NCBI GenBank assembly: GCA_017547085.1
Contig: JAFYQM010000056.1
Span: 1 to 64,000 of the forward strand
Reading direction: 5' to 3'
DNA length: 64,000 bases
From: Oscillibacter sp.
GTDB lineage: Bacteria > Bacillota > Clostridia > Oscillospirales > Oscillospiraceae
Of this stretch, positions 40,898-48,738 are shown one piece after another. Under the pieces are notes generated by a model that was given only the letters and a program-made list of their open reading frames with translations, ran no database searches and was not told the origin of the DNA. Position 1 is the first letter of the stretch. The number at the start of each line of letters is the position of its first letter. The position numbers and the translations under genes are program-made.

Positions 40898-41293
40898 ATG
40901 GACAAACGAGTAAAGTCAGGTCTCGCTATCACACAGGATCATCTGCGTCTCTGCGATGAAAACCTGCGCTACTGCGGCGCACGATCCAGAAACGACTTCG
41001 TGGAACAGGCCATCGAGTTTTATGTTGGCTATCTGAACGCAAACAGGAAAGTCGACTTTCTGGGTGACGCAGTAACAGAGGAAATCAGTTCCAGCATCTC
41101 TCACTTCACAAAAGTATTCAGCACCAATCAGTATCGAATGGCTGTTGCGGTAACTGCACTGCTACATCTGCTGGCACGCGAACACAACTATAGTCCTGCC
41201 ATGGTAGACACACTCATGAAGCAGTGTGCATCTGAAGTCAAAAGCCTCGGTAGTCTCCCGGACTTCGTTGCGGTTGCTCAGCAGGAACGATAA
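40898..41293 (+). CDS. Ribbon-helix-helix-like mobile element protein
   Basis: The 131-residue protein has an N-terminal segment (RVKSGLAITQDHLRLCDENL, then ARSRNDFVEQAIEFYVGYL) typical of ribbon-helix-helix DNA binders. A helical C-terminal domain follows with TNQYRMAVAVTALLHLLA. The start at 40898 follows AAAAAGGAGGATTTT, directly after the structured leader. It is probably an element-maintenance or transcription regulator. No named family is recognised. Confidence 0.7.
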   Translation: MDKRVKSGLAITQDHLRLCDENLRYCGARSRNDFVEQAIEFYVGYLNANRKVDFLGDAVTEEISSSISHFTKVFSTNQYRMAVAVTALLHLLAREHNYSPAMVDTLMKQCASEVKSLGSLPDFVAVAQQER

Positions 41294-41346
41294 ACAGAAT
41301 CAAAAAAATTGCTCACGTACATTGTGCGGAGCAGAAAGGAACAACT

Positions 41347-41553
41347 ATGAAAAACGAACGCTACTCCTCTTACGAAGAACTTCCTCTCATGCTGAGTGCA
41401 AAGGAAACATCCGCCGTGCTTGGAATCTCTCTTGCCAAAACCTATGAGCTGACAAAGAGCAAAGGCTTCCCTGTCATCAAGGTCGGCAAGCGTGTGCTGA
41501 TTCCGCGGGACAAGCTGATTGCTTGGATTGATCAGGCTTCCGGTAACAAGTGA
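41347..41553 (+). CDS. xis: Excisionase-like helix-turn-helix protein
   Basis: The 68-residue protein matches the MerR/AlpA-type excisionase domain: MLSAKETSAVLGISLAKTYELTK, then FPVIKVGKRVLIPRDKLIAWI. Such proteins bend DNA and direct integrases toward excision. AGAAAGGAACAACT precedes the ATG. It is in the same block as the integrase 1.3 kb downstream, separated by a CAP-domain gene and a DUF6809 gene. Confidence 0.85.
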   Translation: MKNERYSSYEELPLMLSAKETSAVLGISLAKTYELTKSKGFPVIKVGKRVLIPRDKLIAWIDQASGNK

Positions 41554-41688
41554 GTTGTTCAATTCGCTTCATCTGCCTTTGGATTATTCTCCAATTACTT
41601 TTCTCTTTCCGCTCGACTTGTGAAACACTCTTCGGTATGTTGTGTTTGCAAAAGTCAGCTCACAAAAATATCAGAGGAGGAAACACAC

Positions 41689-42378
41689 ATGAGCAAAACG
41701 AAAAACGCAGCAACACTTCTCACCGGCATGGTACTGGGCGCATCACTGGTTGGTGGTGCGGCTGCCGGTATCGTGGCAGAACCAACCTGGCAAAACATCT
41801 ACGTGGATGGTCAGCAGGTATCCATGACAGCGTACAACATCGCCGGCAACAACTACGTCAAGCTGCGAGACATCGGTCAGCAGGTCGGGTTCAATGTGTA
41901 CTGGGACAACGGCGTCCAGATCGACAGCGACTCTCCCTACACCGGCATCGCTCCGGTACAGGCAACGCAAACACAGCCAACCATCAATGAGATTCGTGAA
42001 GAGATAATTGAGCTCATCAATCAGGTGCGTCGAGAGCATGGTGTCTCTGAACTGGTAGTCAACCAGTCTCTCATGGATGCCGCACAGGAGTGCTCCACTC
42101 GTCACTACACCTCCCATCACACCCGTGAAGAATGCGAAGCGGTGGTGGATGCCGGATACCCACACGGCTTCGGTTCCAATCTCACTGTCCTCGTCGGAAC
42201 AGGCACGAGCAGCATTGCAGAAAAGGCTGTCACCAATTGGGAAAACTCTCTCGGCCATCTGAAAACCATGGCGGATGCCGACTACGAAGAAGTCGGTGTC
42301 GGCGTCACCATCGACAATGGCAGAGTCTTCTGCTACATGTTCGCAGGTGCTCCTGGCACCTATAATCCATACGGATAA
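41689..42378 (+). CDS. Secreted CAP/SCP-domain protein with stalk domain
   Basis: The 229-residue protein has a signal-peptide-like N-terminus (basic start, then LLTGMVLGASLVGGAAAGIVA). A small stalk domain of the copper amine oxidase N-terminal type follows (YVDGQQVSMTAYNIAGNNYVKL, about residues 38-80), then a CAP domain (NEIREEIIELINQVRREHGV, ECSTRHYTSHHTREECEAVV, VGVTIDNGRVFCYMFAG). It is probably exported and surface-associated. The start at 41689 follows GAGGAGGAAACACAC. Its place between excisionase and integrase marks it as element cargo. Its function is unknown. Confidence 0.85.
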   Translation: MSKTKNAATLLTGMVLGASLVGGAAAGIVAEPTWQNIYVDGQQVSMTAYNIAGNNYVKLRDIGQQVGFNVYWDNGVQIDSDSPYTGIAPVQATQTQPTINEIREEIIELINQVRREHGVSELVVNQSLMDAAQECSTRHYTSHHTREECEAVVDAGYPHGFGSNLTVLVGTGTSSIAEKAVTNWENSLGHLKTMADADYEEVGVGVTIDNGRVFCYMFAGAPGTYNPYG

Positions 42379-42396
42379 CGGCACACAGAAAAACCA

Positions 42397-42432
42397 CCGG
42401 GCTGTGCCAAACGCGCAGCCCGGTGAAATCTT
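42397..42432 (+). terminator. Terminator of the CAP-protein gene
   Basis: Stem CACCGGGCTG/CAGCCCGGTG then AAATCTTTT. A GTGGGTCAA motif (reverse) follows directly at 42433-42441. Confidence 0.8.
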
Positions 42433-42539
42433 TTGACCCACAAAAATAATTGATAACTTTCTGATAACACACAAACTTTGGGATAGCTATTAAAAAGGAA
42501 AGCTGGTATTGTGTGTCACTAACAAGGAGGTGGCATACC

Positions 42540-42863
42540 ATGCATGATTATATGAAAGCACTGTACCACCGGTTCGATTCTCCCACAGAACGAATCGAGC
42601 TACTGGAAGAACAAACAGATCGAATTTACAAGAAACTTGTTAAACAGTTAGGCAAACAACAGAAACGCTTGTTACTTCAGCTGGTCGACCTAGAAAACGC
42701 CTTGCAGGATCAGGCCTGCCTGAACAGCTTCATGTCCGGCTACCGACTGGCACACGGCATCCATCAGGAACTGCTGGCTGACCAGCCGCCCTATAACTTC
42801 GAGGACGAGGATGAGCGGTTGGCCTGCGAACGATTAAGACGAGAGGAAGACACACATGGGTAA
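42540..42863 (+). CDS. DUF6809-like mobile element protein
   Basis: The 107-residue helical protein (YMKALYHRFDSPTERIELLE, then QQKRLLLQLVDLENALQDQ and FMSGYRLAHGIHQELL) matches the DUF6809-type proteins found beside integrases in Clostridia. The start at 42540 follows AAGGAGGTGGCATACC. It overlaps the integrase start by eight bases, so translation is coupled. Its function is unknown; it may be an accessory recombination factor. Confidence 0.75.
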   Translation: MHDYMKALYHRFDSPTERIELLEEQTDRIYKKLVKQLGKQQKRLLLQLVDLENALQDQACLNSFMSGYRLAHGIHQELLADQPPYNFEDEDERLACERLRREEDTHG

Positions 42864-44091
42864 ACGACGAGGAAACGGAGAAGGCAGCATCCGGAAACGA
42901 GCGGATGGTCGATGGGAAGGTCGATACACGGTCGGCACAGACTACTCCACCGGCAAGCGAATCGTAAAAAGCATCTTCGGCAAAAGCCAGTCCGAAGTAC
43001 GTGACAGACTCCGAAAGGCTATCGAGGAAAACCGTGGGCCGGCCATCAACTTCAACGGTGACTACACGGTGGGTCAATGGATGTGGCTGTGGTTCGAGAC
43101 TTACTCCAAGCCTAATATTCGGCCCAGCACCGTAAAGAACTATTCCAACTACATCCGCAACCACATTGAACCCGGCATTGGTCACATCAAACTGAAGCAA
43201 CTAACCGCTCTGCACATCCAGCAATTCTACAACCACACGAAAACGGATGGGCGAGTACAGCGCTGGGGATCCGAACTGGAACAACAGCCGCTCTCCAATC
43301 GAGCCGTGCGAGGTGTTCACATGGTTCTTCGACAGGCACTGCAGCTGGCGGTCAACGAGCGCATCATTAACCACAATCCGTGCGACAACTGCCGCATCCC
43401 GAAAATCGAAAAGAAGGAAATGAAGGTTCTCCCGCCGGACAAAATTGGAGATTACCTGCGGCAGGCCAAGGAGTTCGGTGTACTCCCCATCTTCTATCTG
43501 GAGCTAACCACCGGCCTGCGCCGAGGAGAACTGATTTCCCTCCTCTGGTCTGACTTGGATGTGGAGAAGCGAACCATCAAGGTCACCAAGACCGCCATCA
43601 AGCTGGATGGCAAGTTGGTAACGGCGCCGCCCAAGACCCCCAACTCCATCCGCACGGTGGTCATTCCGCAACAGGCGGTTGACTTACTGGTAGAGGACAG
43701 AAAGAATCATCCCGACAGCATTTACCTGTTCCCCTCTCCCAGAACCGGAGGTATCTGGAGTCCGGAGGCCATCGCCCGACTGCACAAGAAAATCCTGAAA
43801 GCAGTCGGTCTCGATGAAAGCGTCCGGTTCCATGACCTGCGACACACCTTCGCAACGCTGGCGCTCACCAACGGTGTTGATGCCAAAACGGTGTCCAACA
43901 TGCTGGGCCACAGCAGCTCCAGCTTCACTCTGGATGTGTACACCCATGTCACCACGCAGATGCAGGAGGCCGCAGCGGATAAGATGGCTAACTTCATGGA
44001 AAGCGCCATGCCCAGCGCACCTCCTCCCGAGCCGCCTGATCCTCCGCAGGAAAGCGGGTGCAAGGTAATTCCGTTTGAGAGGGTTGGTTAG
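42856..44091 (+). CDS. int: Site-specific tyrosine integrase (Tn916 Int-like)
   Basis: The 411-residue protein has an N-terminal AP2-like arm-binding domain (GEGSIRKRADGRWEGRYTVG), a core-binding domain (TVGQWMWLWFETYSKPNIRP) and a complete catalytic domain: GLRRGELISLLW, the HDLRHTFATLA box, MLGHSSSSFTLDVYTHV with histidine and the nucleophilic tyrosine. It should integrate and excise the element. The nearby tRNA-Pro and its scars make that tRNA the likely target, by inference. It is coupled to the DUF6809 gene and ends at a terminator. Confidence 0.93.
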   Translation: MGKRRGNGEGSIRKRADGRWEGRYTVGTDYSTGKRIVKSIFGKSQSEVRDRLRKAIEENRGPAINFNGDYTVGQWMWLWFETYSKPNIRPSTVKNYSNYIRNHIEPGIGHIKLKQLTALHIQQFYNHTKTDGRVQRWGSELEQQPLSNRAVRGVHMVLRQALQLAVNERIINHNPCDNCRIPKIEKKEMKVLPPDKIGDYLRQAKEFGVLPIFYLELTTGLRRGELISLLWSDLDVEKRTIKVTKTAIKLDGKLVTAPPKTPNSIRTVVIPQQAVDLLVEDRKNHPDSIYLFPSPRTGGIWSPEAIARLHKKILKAVGLDESVRFHDLRHTFATLALTNGVDAKTVSNMLGHSSSSFTLDVYTHVTTQMQEAAADKMANFMESAMPSAPPPEPPDPPQESGCKVIPFERVG

Positions 44092-44100
44092 TGGAAATCA

Positions 44101-44137
44101 AATTTGGCCTGTTTCAATTAAAAACAGGCCAAATTTA
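44101..44137 (+). terminator. Intrinsic terminator of the integrase gene
   Basis: Stem AATTTGGCCTGTTT/AAACAGGCCAAATT then TATTG. Confidence 0.8.
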
Positions 44138-44237
44138 TTGTCAAATCATACTACAATCAAATGAATTCCCACTCCCAAAATTAAAACAACCTTGAACCTT
44201 ATAATGAAGGGTGTATAATTAAATTGGGAGGGATGTT

Positions 44238-45845
44238 ATGCCAAACAGAAACAAATTATCTATCTACCTAATCAAGCAGGAGTTTTCTGCCGATGACTCC
44301 ATGATTCTTGATTCCAACAGGGAACTACTTGCAAGTATCCCCCATGTCGGCAATGTTTATTTTCGCCCGTCTCGTTCAAATCCTCCCACATGGGTTCGCT
44401 CCTTCTTTGGTGAAACAGTAGATGCAACAGATATTTTTTCTGCCAATGCGAGAGCCGTTTTGATTTGCAGGATTTCTGTTCAAGAAAATGGTATAGACAC
44501 TCAAAAAGCTTTCGCAGTAACGATGGGATATGGAAAATCTATGCTCGCTGAAAATGTCATAGAAGATGACTTCGGCCTGAAAGTTGTCCTAAACACTATA
44601 AAATCAGACAGTCTTCGTAAAATCAACAAAGTCAACATCGGTGGTAACCAAAAAGCCAGCAATGAACAACTTCCTCTTAAATCCGAAATTGATGATTTCG
44701 GTTTCGATATAGACCGTGATCTAATTGGAACTATAACAGGTTATTCTGATGACGAGTTATATGTAACAGGCATGATGTCAGGTGGAGAGTTACTCAGCGT
44801 TACAGCAGAAGTTGATGTTTCTAACATCCTTGATTTTTTAAAAAAGACATATACTCGATACACACAAACTAATTATCGAACGAACTTTGGTTGGGTCGAT
44901 CACATCAAAAAGGTGAAAGACTCTCGCACCATAGATGCCCTAGATGAAGAAGCCGTGCGATTAATAAATGCAGGCTCTCCTAGCATTTGGATGGCCGTCC
45001 CCGACGTAATCAATTGGGAAGATATTGCCGGATTCAGATACAATGGTGAAACATTGTATGATGATATTTACATTGAAGCCGTGAAAGACTCCTTCCGCCA
45101 CGGCTTTAATCATATTGAACAGCTGAAAAATGGCCGGCGCATTACAGCTATTAGCGCTGTAGATGGTCACAGTGCTTATACCACATGGAGTGCATATAAA
45201 TGCTTGTGTGGAGAACTCGAGCATCAAGGAAAATCCTACTGCATTAATAACGGACGTTGGTTTTGCATTGATAACGATTTTGTCGCTCAAGTAAATCGAG
45301 ATTATGACAGCATTCCCGTTTCGGAAATGAGCTTTATTGACTTTACAAATGCACACCAAAGCGAAAATGAGTATAGCACTAAATTTGCTGAAACTAATCC
45401 CGGCCATCTTCTTTGTATGGATAGGAAAACCATCACTTATGGCGGTGGCCACAGCAAAATCGAGTTGTGCGATATTTTGACAAATGACGGAACATACATT
45501 CACGTTAAGCCATATTCTGGTTCCGCAACCTTAAGTCACCTATTTAACCAGGCAGTCGTTTCTGCAGAACTTGTTTTATGGGATTCTGAGTTTCGCTCTA
45601 AAGCCAACCAAGAAATTGACTCAAACACGGACAACCATGATTTCCGTATTAACAATAATACAAAACCCAATGTGATTCTCGCCATAATTTCAAAGTTCGA
45701 AAACGACCGTCCTCCTATTCCGTTTTTTAGTAAGGTTGCGCTAAGATATACTAAACGTCGCTTGGAAATTGCCGGATGCAGTATTTCAATTAAAAACATT
45801 AAAAACCTAAAGCAACCTGTTGCCCCAGAAAATGTTGACAGATAA
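44238..45845 (+). CDS. TIGR04141/DUF6119-like sporadically distributed protein
   Basis: The 535-residue protein resembles the TIGR04141 (DUF6119) family: an N-terminal LSIYLIKQEF start, a FFGETVDATDIF and MGYGKSML region, and a C-terminal LCDILTNDGTYIHVKPYSGSATLSHLFNQAVVSAE-type block with the conserved K-x-Y/S-G-S-x-LSHLF-Q pattern. The family is patchily distributed and often near defence genes; its activity is not known to me. It has its own upstream region (GGGAGGGATGTT before ATG), low GC and a terminator shared with the convergent gene. Confidence 0.75.
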   Translation: MPNRNKLSIYLIKQEFSADDSMILDSNRELLASIPHVGNVYFRPSRSNPPTWVRSFFGETVDATDIFSANARAVLICRISVQENGIDTQKAFAVTMGYGKSMLAENVIEDDFGLKVVLNTIKSDSLRKINKVNIGGNQKASNEQLPLKSEIDDFGFDIDRDLIGTITGYSDDELYVTGMMSGGELLSVTAEVDVSNILDFLKKTYTRYTQTNYRTNFGWVDHIKKVKDSRTIDALDEEAVRLINAGSPSIWMAVPDVINWEDIAGFRYNGETLYDDIYIEAVKDSFRHGFNHIEQLKNGRRITAISAVDGHSAYTTWSAYKCLCGELEHQGKSYCINNGRWFCIDNDFVAQVNRDYDSIPVSEMSFIDFTNAHQSENEYSTKFAETNPGHLLCMDRKTITYGGGHSKIELCDILTNDGTYIHVKPYSGSATLSHLFNQAVVSAELVLWDSEFRSKANQEIDSNTDNHDFRINNNTKPNVILAIISKFENDRPPIPFFSKVALRYTKRRLEIAGCSISIKNIKNLKQPVAPENVDR

Positions 45846-45864
45846 ACACCTCCAACATACCTAA

Positions 45865-45900
45865 AAGTCCCAGAACTACAATAATGTAGTTCTGGGACTT
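45865..45900. terminator. Bidirectional terminator between convergent genes
   Basis: Stem AAGTCCCAGAACTACA/TGTAGTTCTGGGACTT with AGTTTTATT on the plus side. Confidence 0.85.
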
Positions 45901-45904
45901 AGTT

Positions 45905-46720
45905 TTATTCTGGTTGGAGAACAACATCGGAAAATGTTTTCCACTCTGTCTCTACTTCTGTTTTTACATATTGCCGATCGATGTTTGTATATATAATAAC
46001 TGTTCCGCTGCTAACATCACATCTATGCGAATAATATGTCTCGCTGTTTTCATAGACCACAATATGTGTATCATCTACCATTCGGAATGTGCGTTCTTTT
46101 TTTGCATCAGATTGTCCGCCATAATATAATATAGATCCCACCAATGCAAATACTAACACAAAATACAACACAATTTTGAATGCTTTTTTCTGAAAAGAAT
46201 CTTCATCCTTTTGCGTATTTTCCGCCTCTTCTCCGTGGCTTTTTTCTTTTTTCCGTGGAACTTTACGTAGCAAGAAAATTGCTAAAGCATTTAAAAAATT
46301 GAAGATAGTTAATATGATTGCCACTCCTATGGATTCTAACATTGCCAAAAAAACCATATAGTTCATAAACAAGGTCATTCCAAAGGCAACCAAAAACAAT
46401 TTTGCTCTCTCAACGACGGATATGCCCTTTCTCTGAAAGACCAGAAAAAACACATATGTATTGAAAAGTACAACCGCAAACAGTATTGTAGAAAATACAA
46501 GGTCAAATAATATACTCGGATTAAATACCTCAATACCTGTTGACGGCACTGAAAAATAATCTGCGCGGCCTTTTTCTTGAATATATGTCAAATACTTTAT
46601 TATTGATGTAGATATTGCGACAAATGCAGGAATCATTAGGGCAATACCTGCAGCATACTGATTAAGTACCTCTATAAAGTTTTTTGCGTTTTTTCTAATA
46701 GCTTCTTTATTAAGTTCCAT
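45905..46720 (-). CDS. Multi-pass membrane protein, unknown
   Basis: The 271-residue protein has about four hydrophobic segments in residues 20-160 (one is VFSTILFAVVLFNTYVFFLVF), a charged cytoplasmic loop (KEKSHGEEAENTQKDEDSF), and another helix near residue 190. A probably extracellular beta-rich tail follows (TFRMVDDTHIVVYENSETYY). The start at 46720 follows AAAAGGGGTGG. It is the last gene of the island before tRNA-Pro and is convergent with the TIGR04141 gene. No family is recognised. Confidence 0.65.
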   Translation of the reverse strand: MELNKEAIRKNAKNFIEVLNQYAAGIALMIPAFVAISTSIIKYLTYIQEKGRADYFSVPSTGIEVFNPSILFDLVFSTILFAVVLFNTYVFFLVFQRKGISVVERAKLFLVAFGMTLFMNYMVFLAMLESIGVAIILTIFNFLNALAIFLLRKVPRKKEKSHGEEAENTQKDEDSFQKKAFKIVLYFVLVFALVGSILYYGGQSDAKKERTFRMVDDTHIVVYENSETYYSHRCDVSSGTVIIYTNIDRQYVKTEVETEWKTFSDVVLQPE

Positions 46721-46841
46721 GCAATCAACCACCCCTTTTGCTGTTCGATAGCAACATTTATACCATTTACAACTATCATTTTAGCAAATGGCTTCTAATT
46801 TCGCAATCTGATACTACCCCGTCCATTATAAATCACCGTGT

Positions 46842-46939
46842 TGTGGGTCAGAATGTGGGTCAACGTCAAAAACGACGCTGGGAAAATCCCAGCGCCGTTA
46901 CTGTTTACCTGACCCACATCAAAAAACGAAAGTGGGTCA
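46842..46939. repeat. GTGGGTC site cluster and hairpin at the right end of the island
   Basis: Direct GTGGGTC copies occur at 46842, 46854 and 46931, and an inverted one at 46909, the last two forming a CTGACCCAC/GTGGGTCAG inverted repeat. A hairpin (CGCTGGG-AAAAT-CCCAGCG) lies at 46875-46893. The pattern fits integrase arm-type sites next to an attachment site. No gene lies in 46721-47004. Confidence 0.55.
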
Positions 46940-46967
46940 GCCGCCAAAATCGCAGAACTATAAACGC

Positions 46968-46994
46968 AGAAAAACCGCCCAAAATGGCGGTTTT
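46968..46994 (-). terminator. Terminator of tRNA-Pro
   Basis: Stem AAACCGCC/GGCGGTTT followed on the minus strand by TTTCTGCG, 10 bases past the tRNA 3' end. Confidence 0.8.
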
Positions 46995-47004
46995 CCTCAT
47001 TTTC

Positions 47005-47080
47005 TGGTCCGAGATGGGAGACTCGAACTCCCGACATCCTGCTCCCAAAGCAGGCGCGCTACCAACTGCGCTAATCCCGG
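47005..47080 (-). tRNA. tRNA-Pro (TGG), likely island attachment gene
   Basis: 76 bases with encoded CCA. The acceptor is CCGGGAT/ATCTCGG, and the anticodon stem CCTGC/GCAGG has loop TTTGGGA, giving TGG. Its 3' end faces the island, as expected for a tRNA used as integration site. Confidence 0.9.
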
Positions 47081-47108
47081 ATATTTAGTTTTACGGCTGT
47101 TTCGTCGG

Positions 47109-47121
47109 TGCTCCCAAAGCA
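47109..47121. repeat. Extra 13-base copy of the tRNA-Pro anticodon arm
   Basis: TGCTCCCAAAGCA here is identical to 47040-47052 inside tRNA-Pro. It lies just upstream of the tRNA, outside the island. Confidence 0.4.
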
Positions 47122-47142
47122 CAGCGGCCACTCAGTGAAACA

Positions 47143-47172
47143 GATGAGCAGGGCGAATACTCCCTGCCCATC
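47143..47172 (-). terminator. Hairpin downstream of the O-antigen ligase gene
   Basis: Stem GATGAGCAGGG/CCCTGCCCATC with one G-T pair, 12 bases past the stop codon. Confidence 0.6.
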
Positions 47173-47184
47173 TATTTTACAGAA

Positions 47185-48720
47185 TCACTCCGCAAAGTCA
47201 AGGTCTTTCTCTGCAAAGCACACTTTCGTACCAGCTAAAGCCATAGCGAACACAAACCAGAAAATGCACATGACTCGGGGATAATTCCACAGATAGTCCG
47301 CAAGGCCACAGACCATCGCTCCGCACATAGCCGAAGCAGCGGCACAGGCAATCGTGCGGGCAGTAGAATCTACAGAATGGCGCGCCATTCTTGCTGTACG
47401 TTTGATATTCCAGAGCATAGACGCCACAAAGCCGCAGGCACCCAGCAAGCCAGCCTCGATCCACACCTGCAGGTAGAAGTTATGGGCATGGACAAAGGGG
47501 GCCTCTCCGTGGTACAGATTCAAGTCCTTAATGAATGCCTGTGTTGCCGCCGTGCCCAAACCGCCGCCGGAAATTGGCGAAACTTTGATTACTCTCAACG
47601 CTGCCTCATACAGTGGAATACGGCTGGCTGTGGATGTATCAGCAGGATTGGCAATGGTAAGAATCCGGTTCCAGATCGTTTCCGGTAGGAATGGAACCGC
47701 CACACAGCAAAGCAAAATGAACGTGGGGATCAGCCTTGGCTTCCACAGAAAAACGAATACTGCCATAGCGCAGGCAAACCCCACCCAACTGGCACGGGAA
47801 TAGGTCATGGCCAACGCAGCCACACCAACTACAAATACGCCGCAGGCAACCAATTTGCTGAAATTACGCTTGGAGCAAAGAATCAAAGCCACCACCAGCG
47901 GCAGCAGCAAAATCAACACTTCCGCAAAGGTGTTTGGATTGTCAAAGAAGGATTCCACACGACCGGGCATACCGGCATTGACTTTCAGATCCACATAGGC
48001 CTCGTTGACCTCCACGCCCTGAATGCGCTGGTACACACCATAAAGGCCGGACACCAGCACACACACCGCACCACCGGCACAGAGCCGCTTAAGATCCCCT
48101 GCATTTCGCACAGCGCTGACTGTGACCAATACACACAACGCGGCGGAAATATGGTAAAACAGGAACCGCAGCGACAAGGACGGCGCATACGAAAAGGCCA
48201 CCGCCAGAAACATCGAACCAAACAGCACCAACGGATAAAAACCGATATTGGCAAGGTCCAGACGGAACTGTTTCCGGTGCATGGAACCGGCATAGAACAG
48301 CACCACCAGCGCAGCAAAGCCTATCAGGGTATATGCATTGTTCCAATGGGAAAACGGGATAACCCACAGCAGCATGATGAGCCACGACTGGGCAATGGCA
48401 GTTTCATCTCCCATGGCAAAGGCCAGCCGGGCAAAGACACTGTCCTCAAAAGTCCGCTGCCATGCCATATACAGCCGGTGCAGCAGCCCTCCGGGCAGAT
48501 TGATCAGCCCCGTTAAAAGGCGGCACAGTCTGCTCTCCGGCCAGGAACGTGCTACCTCTCCCTCCCGGCACAGGACAGCCATCACCCGGCTTCCGTCCAG
48601 TTGTCTGCCACACCATGCGTAAATACCACGGATGACGCGGCAGAGCATACTGCGCTCATACACATCGCACAGCAGCAGCCAGAGATGACAGAGATAGCTT
48701 TCACGCAAAAGCGTCATCAT
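47185..48720 (-). CDS. O-antigen ligase (WaaL/Wzy)-like membrane protein
   Basis: The 511-residue protein has an N-terminal soluble region of about 100 residues, then about 12 transmembrane helices. A large extracellular loop (about residues 370-420, with PISGGGLGTAATQAF and VHAHNFYLQVWIEAGLLG) carries the conserved H-x-N-x-Y/L pattern of the Wzy_C family. In Gram-positives such proteins polymerise or ligate cell-surface glycans. GAGGAACTTGTA precedes a double ATG, so the start may be one codon later. It probably forms a unit with the glycosyltransferase gene upstream. Confidence 0.85.
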   Translation of the reverse strand: MMTLLRESYLCHLWLLLCDVYERSMLCRVIRGIYAWCGRQLDGSRVMAVLCREGEVARSWPESRLCRLLTGLINLPGGLLHRLYMAWQRTFEDSVFARLAFAMGDETAIAQSWLIMLLWVIPFSHWNNAYTLIGFAALVVLFYAGSMHRKQFRLDLANIGFYPLVLFGSMFLAVAFSYAPSLSLRFLFYHISAALCVLVTVSAVRNAGDLKRLCAGGAVCVLVSGLYGVYQRIQGVEVNEAYVDLKVNAGMPGRVESFFDNPNTFAEVLILLLPLVVALILCSKRNFSKLVACGVFVVGVAALAMTYSRASWVGFACAMAVFVFLWKPRLIPTFILLCCVAVPFLPETIWNRILTIANPADTSTASRIPLYEAALRVIKVSPISGGGLGTAATQAFIKDLNLYHGEAPFVHAHNFYLQVWIEAGLLGACGFVASMLWNIKRTARMARHSVDSTARTIACAAASAMCGAMVCGLADYLWNYPRVMCIFWFVFAMALAGTKVCFAEKDLDFAE

Positions 48721-48738
48721 TACAAGTTCCTCGCTTCG

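Noticed and set aside
14046..47080. Complete conjugative element
   Set aside because: No relaxase, coupling protein or type IV secretion genes are visible; only integrase, excisionase and small maintenance genes are present.
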